Assembly: GCF_023093535.1 (NCBI RefSeq)
Contig: NZ_CP095757.1
Span: 1,364,001-1,428,000, forward strand
Reading direction: 5' to 3'
Length of the DNA: 64,000 nucleotides
Source: Halovivax limisalsi
GTDB lineage: Archaea > Halobacteriota > Halobacteria > Halobacteriales > Natrialbaceae
Shown here piece by piece: positions 9,100 through 17,608 of this stretch (within the stretch, counting starts at the first letter, position 1; each line of letters opens with the position of its first letter). Below the pieces are notes generated by a model. The model was not told where the DNA came from. It did not search any database and worked only from the letters and a program-made list of their open reading frames with translations. The position numbers were made by a program, and so were the translations under genes.

Positions 9100-9579
9100 C
9101 TACAGGTTCTCGCCCTGGTAGGACCCGTCGTAGACGTCCTCGTGATCCGCCTCGGCCAGCACGAGCTGGGCGATTCGGGCGCCGCGTTCGAGTTCGATGT
9201 CGTGGTGGACCTGCAACAGCCCCTCGCCGCGCCCCTGGTAGCCGGCGTCCCAGACGGCCGTGTTCAGCATGCAGGAGTTCCGCATGAGCGAGGAGCGTGG
9301 GTAGACGAAGCCGACGTGGCCGTCGGGGATCTCGATGCGCTCGCCGTATCGAGCCACGTAGACGCCTTCCGGGAGGTAGTACGTCGCGGGCGCTTTCTCC
9401 TCGAGCTCTTCGAGCGGTCGGGCGACGCGATCGCCGATCTCCTTCTCGTCGCGGGTGATGCGGCCGGGCTCGAGCTGTTCGAAGACGACGTCGAGGGTGA
9501 GGTCGACGCCGTTGGGCTGGACCTGTTCGTCGGTCGTGGGGGAGACGCACTCGGCCACGAAGGCGCCGGATCGGTACAT
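9100..9579 (-). CDS. dut: dUTPase / dCTP deaminase-like nucleotide hydrolase
   Basis: A 159-residue protein of the trimeric dUTPase/dCTP deaminase fold. The conserved motifs are PRSSLMR at 94-100, the beta-hairpin TAVWDAGYQGRGEG at 107-120 and ARIAQLVLAE at 134-143, which together build the nucleotide site. It should hydrolyse dUTP to dUMP and keep uracil out of DNA; dCTP deaminase activity cannot be excluded from the sequence alone. Start choice: the ATG at 9579 has CTTTTGC about 28 nt upstream, fitting a leaderless transcript. The longer open frame adds a basic stretch without homology. Confidence 0.85.
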   Translation of the reverse strand: MYRSGAFVAECVSPTTDEQVQPNGVDLTLDVVFEQLEPGRITRDEKEIGDRVARPLEELEEKAPATYYLPEGVYVARYGERIEIPDGHVGFVYPRSSLMRNSCMLNTAVWDAGYQGRGEGLLQVHHDIELERGARIAQLVLAEADHEDVYDGSYQGENL

Positions 9580-9656
9580 GGTGGAGAGAGTTGTCGGTAC
9601 CGGCAAAAGCGTATCGCGTTCGACCGACAGGTTCACCCGGTCGATCGGACGCCGGT

Positions 9657-10814
9657 TCAGCGCCGCGGGTAGCGGGGTGTGGCGGCCGGTACGTCGTCGG
9701 CCGGCTCGAATCGCTGGAGTGCCCTGAGGACGTCGGCCGCCGAGCCGTCCGCGATGGCCCCTCGAGCTCGCTCGACGGCCCCCGAGAGCGATCGCTCGTC
9801 GTCTCGGGCGTAGATTCGAATGCCCGCGTTGAGCGCGACGAGGTTCCGAACGGGTCCGTCGCGGTCACCGGCGACGACCTCCCGCGTCACTCGAGCGGCC
9901 GTCTCGGCGAGGTCGCCGTCCGCGGGCGTCGCCTCGATATCGTCGAGCACGCCGGGTTCCACGCCGAACGCCTCGGTCTCGATCTCCGAAATTTCGACCG
10001 AGGGCTCCTCGGCCCCGTCGTCCGGGCCGGAACTGGCCGCTTGCTCCCCGCGATCGCGCCACTCGACGAGCCGGACCGAGCCCGGGCGAACGTCGTCGGC
10101 GCCCTCCTGGCCGTGGACCATCACGACGCGGGACGCGTCGATCGTTCGACTCTCGCGGAGCGTCGCGATCACTCGTTCGGCGAAGGGGCGGTGGAAGAAC
10201 GAGCCGAGGTGGACCTCGGCCGCCGCCGGATTCGCGAGCGTCTCGACCGTATTGAGGAACGTCCTGAGGCCGAGCGCCCGACGGCGATCGAGGAGCGCGT
10301 GCACGCCGGGGTTGAACCGCGTGGCGTCGTAGAACCCGAAGCCGGTCTCGTCCACCATGGCCGCGCTGGCCGCGGGCGAGAGGTCGGTCCGGACGTCGAG
10401 TTCGTCGAGCACGTGGCGATACGTCACGCCCTCCGTCGCCGGGACCCGGTCGGCGCCGTGGGCCGCCACGGGCGTCCCGGCGGCCGCCGCGACGATCCCG
10501 CTCGCCACGCCCAGCGGTGCGGTGTCGGCTTTGCCGTCGTAGTTCGCGCCGATGTCGACGGGGTCGGCGTCCGGAACCGCGGTTTCGACGGAGACCGATC
10601 GCATGGCGTCGACGAACCCGGCCAGTTCGGTGGGCGTATTGCGCTTCCACCGGTTGGCGATCCAGAACCCGCCGAGGGCGACCGGATGAGGATCGCCGTC
10701 CAGGACGTCCTCCATGGCGGCGTGGGCCTGCTCGTAGGTCATGTCCGACGCCGATCGCGGTCCCGACCCGACGACTTCGCCCACCAGCCGATCGAGCGAC
10801 CAGTCCTCGGTCAT
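9657..10814 (-). CDS. TrpD2-like anthranilate phosphoribosyltransferase family protein
   Basis: 385 residues of the glycosyltransferase family 3 fold. Early motifs are LDGDPHPVALGGFWIANRWK, then DIGANYDGKADTAPLG with the glycine-rich phosphoribosyl loop region, and NPGVHALLDRRRALGLRTFLN. This matches the TrpD2 (YbiB-like) branch rather than the tryptophan enzyme. Bacterial TrpD2 proteins bind nucleic acids and do not make tryptophan. It is the last gene of the siroheme operon: its ATG (10814) overlaps the sumT stop by 4 bp, so translation is coupled. Its role with siroheme is not explained by what is known of the family. Confidence 0.85.
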   Translation of the reverse strand: MTEDWSLDRLVGEVVGSGPRSASDMTYEQAHAAMEDVLDGDPHPVALGGFWIANRWKRNTPTELAGFVDAMRSVSVETAVPDADPVDIGANYDGKADTAPLGVASGIVAAAAGTPVAAHGADRVPATEGVTYRHVLDELDVRTDLSPAASAAMVDETGFGFYDATRFNPGVHALLDRRRALGLRTFLNTVETLANPAAAEVHLGSFFHRPFAERVIATLRESRTIDASRVVMVHGQEGADDVRPGSVRLVEWRDRGEQAASSGPDDGAEEPSVEISEIETEAFGVEPGVLDDIEATPADGDLAETAARVTREVVAGDRDGPVRNLVALNAGIRIYARDDERSLSGAVERARGAIADGSAADVLRALQRFEPADDVPAATPRYPRR

Positions 10815-11647
10815 CGTCGACCTCCGTCCGGTACCAGCGCGCGGGACTGAGTGTCGGCTCCCTCGGCCGAGCCGGCCGATTCCGCGCGCTCGATCACCCG
10901 ATCGCGCACGGAAACGACGTCGCCGACGACGGTGACCGCCGGCGGCTCGATGCCGGCGTCGGTCGCCCGCGACACGATCGTCGACAGCCTGCCGATCACG
11001 GTGTACTCGTCGTCCCAGGTCGCCTTCTCGACCATCGCGACCGGCGTGTCGGGGGCCACCCCGTGTTCGCGAAGGGTCGCGACGTTCGCCGGCAGTCGAC
11101 CGACGCCCATGAGGACCACCAGCGTCCCACCCGCCGAGACCGTCCGGGCGAGCGCCTCCCAGTCCAGCGCGCTCTCGTCCTTCGTCGGATCCTCGTGGCC
11201 GGTGACGACCGTCAGGCTGGAGGCGTGCTCGCGGTGGGTGACGGGAATGCCCGCGACGGCCGGTCCCGCCACGGCGCTCGTCAGCCCGGGGACGACCTCG
11301 ACGTCGACGCCGGCGGCCGCGAGGAACTCGACTTCCTCGCCGCCGCGACCGAAGACGTACGGATCGCCGCCTTTCAGGCGAACCACGTCCCGCCCCGCTC
11401 GCGCGGCCCGGACCAACCGTCGATTGATCTCGCCCTGGGTCGGCCGTTCGCCGTCGGGTCCGGGTCGCTTTCCGACGTCGACGAGGGCCGTCGACGCCGG
11501 GCAGGTCTCGAGCAGCGCCGGCGTCACCAGCGCGTCGTGAAACACGACGTCCGCCTCGTCGAGGCGACGGCGAGCCTTCACCGTCAGGAGGTCTGGATCG
11601 CCAGGTCCGGCGCCGACGAGCGAGACGGTCCCCGCGTCGCTGCTCAC
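10811..11647 (-). CDS. cobA: Uroporphyrinogen-III C-methyltransferase (SumT/CobA type)
   Basis: A 278-residue SAM-dependent methyltransferase that converts uroporphyrinogen III to precorrin-2, the entry to siroheme. Visible motifs: the SAM loop GAGPGDPDLLTVKA near the N-terminus, RLKGGDPYVFGRGGEE in the middle, and GIPVTHRE with VTGHEDP. Length fits the single-domain enzyme without a CysG extension. The GTG at 11647 overlaps the upstream chelatase stop (GTGA overlap) and its own stop overlaps the TrpD2-like ATG. The product likely passes to the CbiX-type chelatase encoded just before it. Confidence 0.93.
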   Translation of the reverse strand: MSSDAGTVSLVGAGPGDPDLLTVKARRRLDEADVVFHDALVTPALLETCPASTALVDVGKRPGPDGERPTQGEINRRLVRAARAGRDVVRLKGGDPYVFGRGGEEVEFLAAAGVDVEVVPGLTSAVAGPAVAGIPVTHREHASSLTVVTGHEDPTKDESALDWEALARTVSAGGTLVVLMGVGRLPANVATLREHGVAPDTPVAMVEKATWDDEYTVIGRLSTIVSRATDAGIEPPAVTVVGDVVSVRDRVIERAESAGSAEGADTQSRALVPDGGRR

Positions 11648-13314
11648 GACTCGACACCTCCGTCGTCGGGGCCGGCGAGACCGAACTCGCGGGCCGTCTC
11701 CAGGACCTGCGAGCACGGCTCCCGGCAGGGCAGGCGTCCCGACCCGCTCGCCGCGTCGAGGGTCGCGTCCGCGTCGAACTCCCAGCACCGACGCTTCAGA
11801 CACGCGCCGTCATCACAGCAGGCGTGGGCGACCGCTTCGACGGTGTGCTCGTCGAGGGTTTCGAGGTCCTCGTAGCGGCCGGTCTGGCGCTCGGCGGTCG
11901 CGCGGAAGTGCGTGACGTCGAGGTCGTCGGTTCGATCCCGATACCAGTTCGCGATCGTCGCCGGGTAGACCGTTTCGACGGCGCGGACGAGCGTCCGCCC
12001 GTCGAGGGCGACGAAGCGCCAGCCGGTCGGGAGCGTCGGCGCCGTTCGCAGCGGGCGGAACCGTTCCTCGTCGTCGAACCGAATCGCGGTTCGCAGGTCT
12101 CGGATTCGGTCGAGGTCCCGCAGTTCGGTCCGCGAGGCCCCTCGATCGGCCTCGTGTCGGAGTTCGTATCGACACGGGTCCGACTCGCGCGGTATCGCGA
12201 TCCACAGTTGGCCCCACGTTCGGGCTCGGCGCCGATCGGAGCGTCCGCCGGGCTCGAGCGGCGGCTGGGTGTCTCCGTCTGCCGCGGTATCGGGCGCGTG
12301 GGCGTCCGTGATGCCGCCTGGAAGGGCCGCCGCACCGCCGTGGACCCATCGAACGAACGCCCGTCCGGACGCGGATCGGGGAGCGGCACCGTCCGTCCGC
12401 GCACTGCTATCCGTCGGGGTCGCCGGCGGCTCCGAGGCGCCCGTCAACGCGCGCGCTTCGCGCGCCCGGTCGAGGATCACGTCCGCGAGCAACGGGTCCG
12501 TCCCGACGGCGCCGGCGTACCGGACGCGGTGGCCGTCGAGCTCGACCGGTTCGTCGCCGGCACCGGCGGCCACGACAACGTCGCCGGCGCCGTCGAGAGG
12601 TTCGGCCGCGCCGGATTCGACCGCCCTGTCTCCGTCCACCAGGCCGATCGCGGCGGGCACGTCCGTTCGCGCGTGGGGCCCGTCGCTGACGAACAGCGGC
12701 ACGACCACCAGGTCCTCGGCCGCGAAGTGGTCCGTGAGGGCGTCGACGGCCGGCGACTCGTCGAGGTACAGCGCCCGCACCTCCTGGTATCGGCCAGCCT
12801 CCCGGAGGCGATCGGCGTGAGCGCGCGCCGCGGCCGCGCTCCCGGCGTGGCGGTCGGTCCCGTGGGCGACGATCGCGACCCCGACGTCACGCTCGCGGTC
12901 GCCGACGAGGCGGTCGACGCGATCGCCGACGACCGTCGACACCGCGGGGTGCGTGCCGACCGGCTCCGCGTACGCGACCGTCCCTCCCTCGACGGCCGAC
13001 GCGTCGTCGAGCCCCAGCTCCCGCGGGAGGACCGTTTCGGTGAAGTAGCCCGCGGCCATGAAGACCGGCACCACGACGGCGCGGGCGGTCGGAACGGTTC
13101 GACGAACCTCCCGCGGCGACGGCGATTCCTTCCAGAACGCCGTTCTGACGGCCGCGAAGGCGCCGCGGTCGCGTATCCGGTCCGCGTGCGCGTAGACGGG
13201 ATCGGCCGACCGGGCGGAGTGGTGCGAGCCGTGGCCGACGAGGACGAGCGTCGTCGCGGCGAGCGATCCGCTCGTCACTCCGTCGGTCGTCGGGGACGCG
13301 GCGCGTTCACTCAT
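11644..13314 (-). CDS. cbiX: CbiX-type sirohydrochlorin chelatase with C-terminal DR2241 Fe-S domain
   Basis: 556 residues. The N-terminal half is a duplicated chelatase: LVGHGSHHSARSADP carries the metal-binding His, and the second lobe begins AIVAHGTDRHAGS. A variable linker follows, then a DR2241-type domain with a cysteine array (ACCDD, ACLKRRCWE, PCREPCSQV) likely to hold an iron-sulphur cluster. The enzyme inserts Fe or Co into sirohydrochlorin in the cytoplasm. ATG 13314 overlaps the end of the preceding small gene by 8 bp, and its stop overlaps sumT. The divergent siroheme reductase at 14165 is the obvious consumer of the cofactor. Confidence 0.9.
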   Translation of the reverse strand: MSERAASPTTDGVTSGSLAATTLVLVGHGSHHSARSADPVYAHADRIRDRGAFAAVRTAFWKESPSPREVRRTVPTARAVVVPVFMAAGYFTETVLPRELGLDDASAVEGGTVAYAEPVGTHPAVSTVVGDRVDRLVGDRERDVGVAIVAHGTDRHAGSAAAARAHADRLREAGRYQEVRALYLDESPAVDALTDHFAAEDLVVVPLFVSDGPHARTDVPAAIGLVDGDRAVESGAAEPLDGAGDVVVAAGAGDEPVELDGHRVRYAGAVGTDPLLADVILDRAREARALTGASEPPATPTDSSARTDGAAPRSASGRAFVRWVHGGAAALPGGITDAHAPDTAADGDTQPPLEPGGRSDRRRARTWGQLWIAIPRESDPCRYELRHEADRGASRTELRDLDRIRDLRTAIRFDDEERFRPLRTAPTLPTGWRFVALDGRTLVRAVETVYPATIANWYRDRTDDLDVTHFRATAERQTGRYEDLETLDEHTVEAVAHACCDDGACLKRRCWEFDADATLDAASGSGRLPCREPCSQVLETAREFGLAGPDDGGVES

Positions 13315-13558
13315 CGTCTTCGCGATGTTCGGCGAGATGTTCCCAGATCTCGGTGCAGCCGCTGCCGACGGGCACGTCACGGAGATGGCTCCGGTCGGCG
13401 TCGGCTGTGTCGGCGGGTTCGTCGTCGACGGAGTCGGGAGCGATCGAGTCGGCTCCGGGTTCGTCGTCGGTCGTCGCAGTTCGACCGTGCTCGTTCACGT
13501 CGCCGTCGTCTTCCGGCTGTCGGTCGCTCGATCGAGCGGGACACGTTGGGTCGGTCAT
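13307..13558 (-). CDS. Small acidic siroheme-operon protein, unknown function
   Basis: An 83-residue, very acidic protein. The first 55 residues are low complexity, but the end (SHLRDVPVGSGCTEIWEHLAEHRE) looks like a folded, conserved module with one Cys and helix-forming residues. It is the first gene of the siroheme operon and overlaps cbiX by 8 bp, so it is almost certainly expressed. A CTATAGG box at about 13582-13588 lies 27 nt before the ATG, marking the operon promoter. It may be a regulator or chaperone of the chelatase, but that is a guess from position only. Confidence 0.7.
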   Translation of the reverse strand: MTDPTCPARSSDRQPEDDGDVNEHGRTATTDDEPGADSIAPDSVDDEPADTADADRSHLRDVPVGSGCTEIWEHLAEHREDDE

Positions 13559-13580
13559 ACTGCACCCCTCGAACCGAACC

Positions 13581-13588
13581 CCTATAGC
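13581..13588 (-). promoter_or_regulatory. Promoter of the siroheme operon
   Basis: CTATAGG on the minus strand, centred about 27 nt before the ATG at 13558. The spacing predicts a leaderless transcript for the four-gene operon. Confidence 0.55.
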
Positions 13589-14164
13589 CGAGTCCTCCGC
13601 GTCAGCGATTTCCGTCGGTCTGTGGTTGAATCAAGTACTGCCGGAACTGATGACGGCCGGGCGGGCCCGGCCGAAACCCGCGCGAGGCCCCTCGCGGTTC
13701 CAGACCGGTGAAACCGTCTGATTCGTTCGATACCGACCGGGGAATCACCGTCACACGTCGTCGCGTGGGACGCGGGATCGCCCTCGTTAGACGCTGTATC
13801 TGACGATGGCCGGGTCGGAATCGGTGTGGCGTATCGGTCCGGTGCGAATCGAACGCCCGATCGACTCGTCGAGCCGACGCCGCGTGCGGAACGCTCGCGG
13901 CCGCTCGACCCGATCGGGCGGCAGTGGCGGTCGTTCGGCTCGCCTTGAACGCGACGACGGACCGAGCGGACGGGGCCGCAAATATTGCCGCCGTTCTCGA
14001 GCCCCGCCAGGCCCTGCCCGGACGGAGAGCTACATGGGATGGCGCGGCGATTGCCCGCTCACGATGGACGGAGCAACACGAGCCGCGCGCCGGCCAACTC
14101 GACCGACGACTTCCGACGCGTTCGCCCGACGCGACGCGTTCACCCGAACCGAGGTGGCGCTCGC
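13589..14164. other. Gene-free divergent region between siroheme operon and reductase
   Basis: About 575 bp without a convincing gene. Open frames here are arginine-rich and look like chance. An AT-rich CAAATATTG at about 13979-13987 is the only promoter-like string on the plus strand. If used for the reductase at 14165 it would give a leader of roughly 150 nt. Confidence 0.4.
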
Positions 14165-15883
14165 GTGAACGCGGTCGAAGCGCACAAGCGAGAGAAGCAT
14201 CCGCTCGACGTGCTCGACGACGTTCGCGAGTACGCGGACGACGGCTGCTCGTTCGCGGAGATCGAGGATCGCGCCGGCGATGGCGAGTGGGAACGTCTGA
14301 AGTGGGCCGGGCTCTACGCACACGGGAAGCACGACGACTACTTCATGCTGCGGACGAAGGCGCCCGGCGGCTTTCTGACGCCCGAGCAGGCCGCGGTGAT
14401 CGGCGAGGTCGCCGACGAGTTCGCCACCGCGCCCGACGAGTTCGGCGGCGCCGACCAGAACGAGCTGTGGGGCGACGCCTTCCTCGATCTGACGACGCGT
14501 CAGGACGTCCAGATGCACTGGATCGAGATCGAGGACGTCCCCGAAATCTGGGATCGGTACGACGAGGTCGGGCTGACCACCGTCCAGGGCTGTGGCGACT
14601 CGGCCCGGAACGTGCTTGGCTGTCCCGCCGCCGGCCTCGACGACCACGAGTGCTTCGACGCGCAGCCGGTCGTCGACGCGGTGACCGACTTCTTCACCGG
14701 GAACCGCGAGTACGCCAACCTGCCCCGGAAGTTCAAGCTGACCATCACTGGGTGCGCCCACGACTGCGCGCAGTCCCAGATCAACGACGTGGGATTGACG
14801 CCCGCGAGGAAAGCGATCGACGGGGAGTCCTACTACGGCTTCCACGCCCGCGTCGGCGGCGGCCTCTCGGACGGCCCGCGGATGGCCTCGCCGCTCGACG
14901 TCTTCGTCCGGCCCGAGGACGCCGTCGAGTTCTGCCGGGCGGTCGCCCAGACGTTCAAGGAACTCGGCGACCGCGAGAACCGGGGCGTCTGCCGGATGCG
15001 CTACCTCGTCGAGCAGCTGGGCCCCGACGCGTTCGAGGAGGCGGTCCGCGACCGGTGTACGGTCGACCTCCGCGAGCGCGGGACCGACCTGACCGAGGGT
15101 TACGTCGGGGATCACGTCGGCGTCCACGATCAGCGCGAAGACGGCCTGCAGTACGTCGGCTTCAACGTCGTCGCCGGCCGCATGGGCGGCGACGAGTTCG
15201 CCGCGGCCGCGCGGGCCGCCCGCGAGTACGGCACGGACGATTCGTCGATTCGACTGGCGACGGACCAGAACTTCCTCGTCACGCACGTCCCCGAGGAGCG
15301 CGTCGACGACCTCCTCGCCGAACCGTTCGCCGCCGAGTACCAGCCCGATCCGGGCCCGTTCTCGCGCGGCGCCGTCGGCTGTACGGGCGACGAGTTCTGC
15401 AACTACGCCATCATCGAGACCAAGAAGCGCACGAAGCGCTGGGCGCGCGAACTCGACGAGCGGATCGACACGCCCGACGATCTCGACGTCGTCCGGATGC
15501 ACATGTCCGGCTGCTCGGCCTCCTGCGCCCAGCCCCAGATCGCCGATATCGGCTTCCGCGGAGAGACGGTGGCGGTCGACGGCGATGCCCTCGCGAGCGA
15601 CGTGACGACCAACGCCGAGGGCGACGCTCTCGTCGAGGGGATGGACGTCGGCCTCGGCGGGGCGCTGGGGGGCGACAACGAGTTCCTCGACTGGGTCGAA
15701 ACCGCCGTCCCGGCCGAATCCGTCGTCCCCGCGCTCGAGGAGCTCTTCGAGGCGTACGCCGACGAGCGCGCCGACGGCGAGCGCTTCTACGAGTGGACGC
15801 GCCGGATCGAGAACGACCGTCTGCGAGACGTGATGCAACGGGCTGCTGGGCCGGTCGCTTCGGGGGTGGCTCACGGTGACTGA
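14165..15883 (+). CDS. nirA: Ferredoxin-type siroheme nitrite/sulfite reductase
   Basis: A 572-residue assimilatory reductase. The siroheme/[4Fe-4S] ligands are intact in the second half: CTGDEFC (Cys-x5-Cys, near residue 405) and CSASC (Cys-x3-Cys, near 450). The first half is the family's pseudo-repeat (QGCGDSARNVLGC, GCAHDCAQSQ). It would reduce nitrite to ammonium or sulfite to sulfide using a siroheme cofactor. Position next to siroheme synthesis fits either. The GTG at 14165 precedes the conserved NAVEAHKREKHPLDVL; the open frame 5' to it has no homology. It overlaps the next gene by 8 bp, so both products are probably made together. Confidence 0.9.
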   Translation: MNAVEAHKREKHPLDVLDDVREYADDGCSFAEIEDRAGDGEWERLKWAGLYAHGKHDDYFMLRTKAPGGFLTPEQAAVIGEVADEFATAPDEFGGADQNELWGDAFLDLTTRQDVQMHWIEIEDVPEIWDRYDEVGLTTVQGCGDSARNVLGCPAAGLDDHECFDAQPVVDAVTDFFTGNREYANLPRKFKLTITGCAHDCAQSQINDVGLTPARKAIDGESYYGFHARVGGGLSDGPRMASPLDVFVRPEDAVEFCRAVAQTFKELGDRENRGVCRMRYLVEQLGPDAFEEAVRDRCTVDLRERGTDLTEGYVGDHVGVHDQREDGLQYVGFNVVAGRMGGDEFAAAARAAREYGTDDSSIRLATDQNFLVTHVPEERVDDLLAEPFAAEYQPDPGPFSRGAVGCTGDEFCNYAIIETKKRTKRWARELDERIDTPDDLDVVRMHMSGCSASCAQPQIADIGFRGETVAVDGDALASDVTTNAEGDALVEGMDVGLGGALGGDNEFLDWVETAVPAESVVPALEELFEAYADERADGERFYEWTRRIENDRLRDVMQRAAGPVASGVAHGD

Positions 15884-17420
15884 CGAACCCCTTCCAGGGG
15901 TACCCGCATCGTCGGCGGCCGGCGACTCGGCGTCGGCGGGGTGCGAGGACGGCGAGTGTCGGTGCGACGACGCCGATCGGCCGGCGGGCAGGTCGGATGA
16001 CTCGTCGGCGCCGGAGGACTCGTCGGTCGAACTCCGCGCGGACGGCGGGACACGAACCGACGGCGGCGCGCAACCGGCCAACGTCGACGAATCGGGCAGC
16101 CTCGGCGACCTCGAATTCACCGAGCCGGCGGTGGGACGGAGTCAGGACGTCGACGATCCCGACGTCGACCCGACGGCCAGACCGGGCGTCCCGGACGGGA
16201 TCGACCTCGAGACGCCCGGTTACTCGATCCGTTCGGAGATGAACGACATCGAGACGCCCGACGAGAAGACCTGGTTCATGGAGCTCGACGAGGCCGTCAT
16301 CGAGGCCGATCGTTGTATCCAGTGTGGCACCTGCGTCGCCGCCTGTCCCTCCGACTCCATCGGGATCGGCGACGACGGCAAACCCGAGCTGGTGAAGATG
16401 TGCACCGGCTGTTCGATGTGCTGGGACTTCTGTCCGCGCGGCGGGCTGCGCTACGAGCGCCAGTGGAAGATCACGGGCGGCGAGGACAACGTCTCCGGCG
16501 CCGGCGACCCCATCACGGAGTTCTCCGCGCGGGTCGCCGAGGACTGGCGCCGCGGCGCCCAGGACGGCGGCGTCGTCACGTCGATCCTCTCGCACCTGCT
16601 CGAGGCGGGCGAGATCGACGGCGCGCTCGTCGCCACCGAGTCCGAGGAGGATCCGTGGAAGGCCGAGTCCTTCCTCGCGACCTCCCACGAGGAGCTGGTC
16701 GAAAACGCCGGCTCGTTCTACAACCAGACGATGGCGCTCGGCAACCTCGACCTCTCGCAGTGGGCGCACAAGCTTCCGGACAACGACCCGGAAGACCTGT
16801 CCCTCGCCGTCGTCGGGACGCCCTGCGAGATCGAGGGGCTTCGCGCGCTCCAGGACTTCGACTGGGACCTGCAGGCCCAGGAGGCGGGCCTCAGGGCCGT
16901 CGAGTACCGCATCGCGCTGTTCTGTACGAAGAACTTCAACTACGAACGGCTCCTCGGAGAGGAACTAGCGGAGAAACGGGGTATCTCGCCGGAGGAGATC
17001 GGGAAGATGGACGTCATCGAGGGCGAGATGCGCGTCTACGACCGGGATCTGGATCCGATCCTGGCCGAAGACGTCACCGAGTTCCACGACGCCACGCTCA
17101 AGGGCTGTGACGAGTGTGCGGACTTCACCGGCTACGCGGCGGACCTTGCAATCGGCTCCGTCGGCTCCTCGGACGGGTTCTCGTCGGTCATCGTCCGGAC
17201 CGAGCGCGGTCTCGAGGCCTGGGAACACGCCGAGTCCGATCTGGAGTATCACGATCTGGAGAATCGGAGCGCCATCGGGAAGCTCCAGAGCTGGGACAAG
17301 AAGCAGGCCTTCGAATCCCTGCAGCGGCCGTTCGACCCCGATGCGCCGCGGTTCATCGAGTACGCAGAGCACGCCGAGCAGTACGGCACCGAACCGAACC
17401 CGCACGAAGCCGATCACTGA
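15876..17420 (+). CDS. FrhB-like F420 hydrogenase/dehydrogenase beta-subunit family protein with two [4Fe-4S] motifs
   Basis: 514 residues. An acidic disordered N-terminus of about 110 residues is followed by a bacterial-type ferredoxin module (CIQCGTCVAACP, then CTGCSMCWDFCP, about 147-188). After it comes the coenzyme F420-reducing hydrogenase beta-subunit N and C domains, with GTPCEIEGLRAL, CTKNFNYE and GCDECADFTGYAADLAIG. Homologues bind FAD and exchange electrons between F420 and Fe-S clusters. The GTG start overlaps the reductase stop by 8 bp. I infer that it feeds electrons from F420H2 or ferredoxin to the siroheme reductase; the pair resembles a split F420-dependent sulfite reductase. 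Confidence 0.88.
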   Translation: MTDEPLPGVPASSAAGDSASAGCEDGECRCDDADRPAGRSDDSSAPEDSSVELRADGGTRTDGGAQPANVDESGSLGDLEFTEPAVGRSQDVDDPDVDPTARPGVPDGIDLETPGYSIRSEMNDIETPDEKTWFMELDEAVIEADRCIQCGTCVAACPSDSIGIGDDGKPELVKMCTGCSMCWDFCPRGGLRYERQWKITGGEDNVSGAGDPITEFSARVAEDWRRGAQDGGVVTSILSHLLEAGEIDGALVATESEEDPWKAESFLATSHEELVENAGSFYNQTMALGNLDLSQWAHKLPDNDPEDLSLAVVGTPCEIEGLRALQDFDWDLQAQEAGLRAVEYRIALFCTKNFNYERLLGEELAEKRGISPEEIGKMDVIEGEMRVYDRDLDPILAEDVTEFHDATLKGCDECADFTGYAADLAIGSVGSSDGFSSVIVRTERGLEAWEHAESDLEYHDLENRSAIGKLQSWDKKQAFESLQRPFDPDAPRFIEYAEHAEQYGTEPNPHEADH

Positions 17421-17574
17421 TCGCGAGCAGACCGAGTGCCGAGGCCGCAACCGATCGGACGTTCGGTGTTCGACCGACTCGGCCCGCCACAACCGAATCA
17501 TTATTCGTGTAATTATTGCGACGAAGTGACCGAACGTCAAATTCTCCCTCCGTTCGATGCGACGAACACGCTGG

Positions 17575-17580
17575 TTTTAT
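17575..17580 (+). promoter_or_regulatory. Aconitase promoter TATA box
   Basis: TTTTAT centred 31 nt before the ATG at 17609. The expected transcription start lies within a few bases of the start codon, so the mRNA is near-leaderless. Confidence 0.55.
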
Positions 17581-17608
17581 GGCCCCGCGCGGCCGATTTC
17601 CGGGTGCT

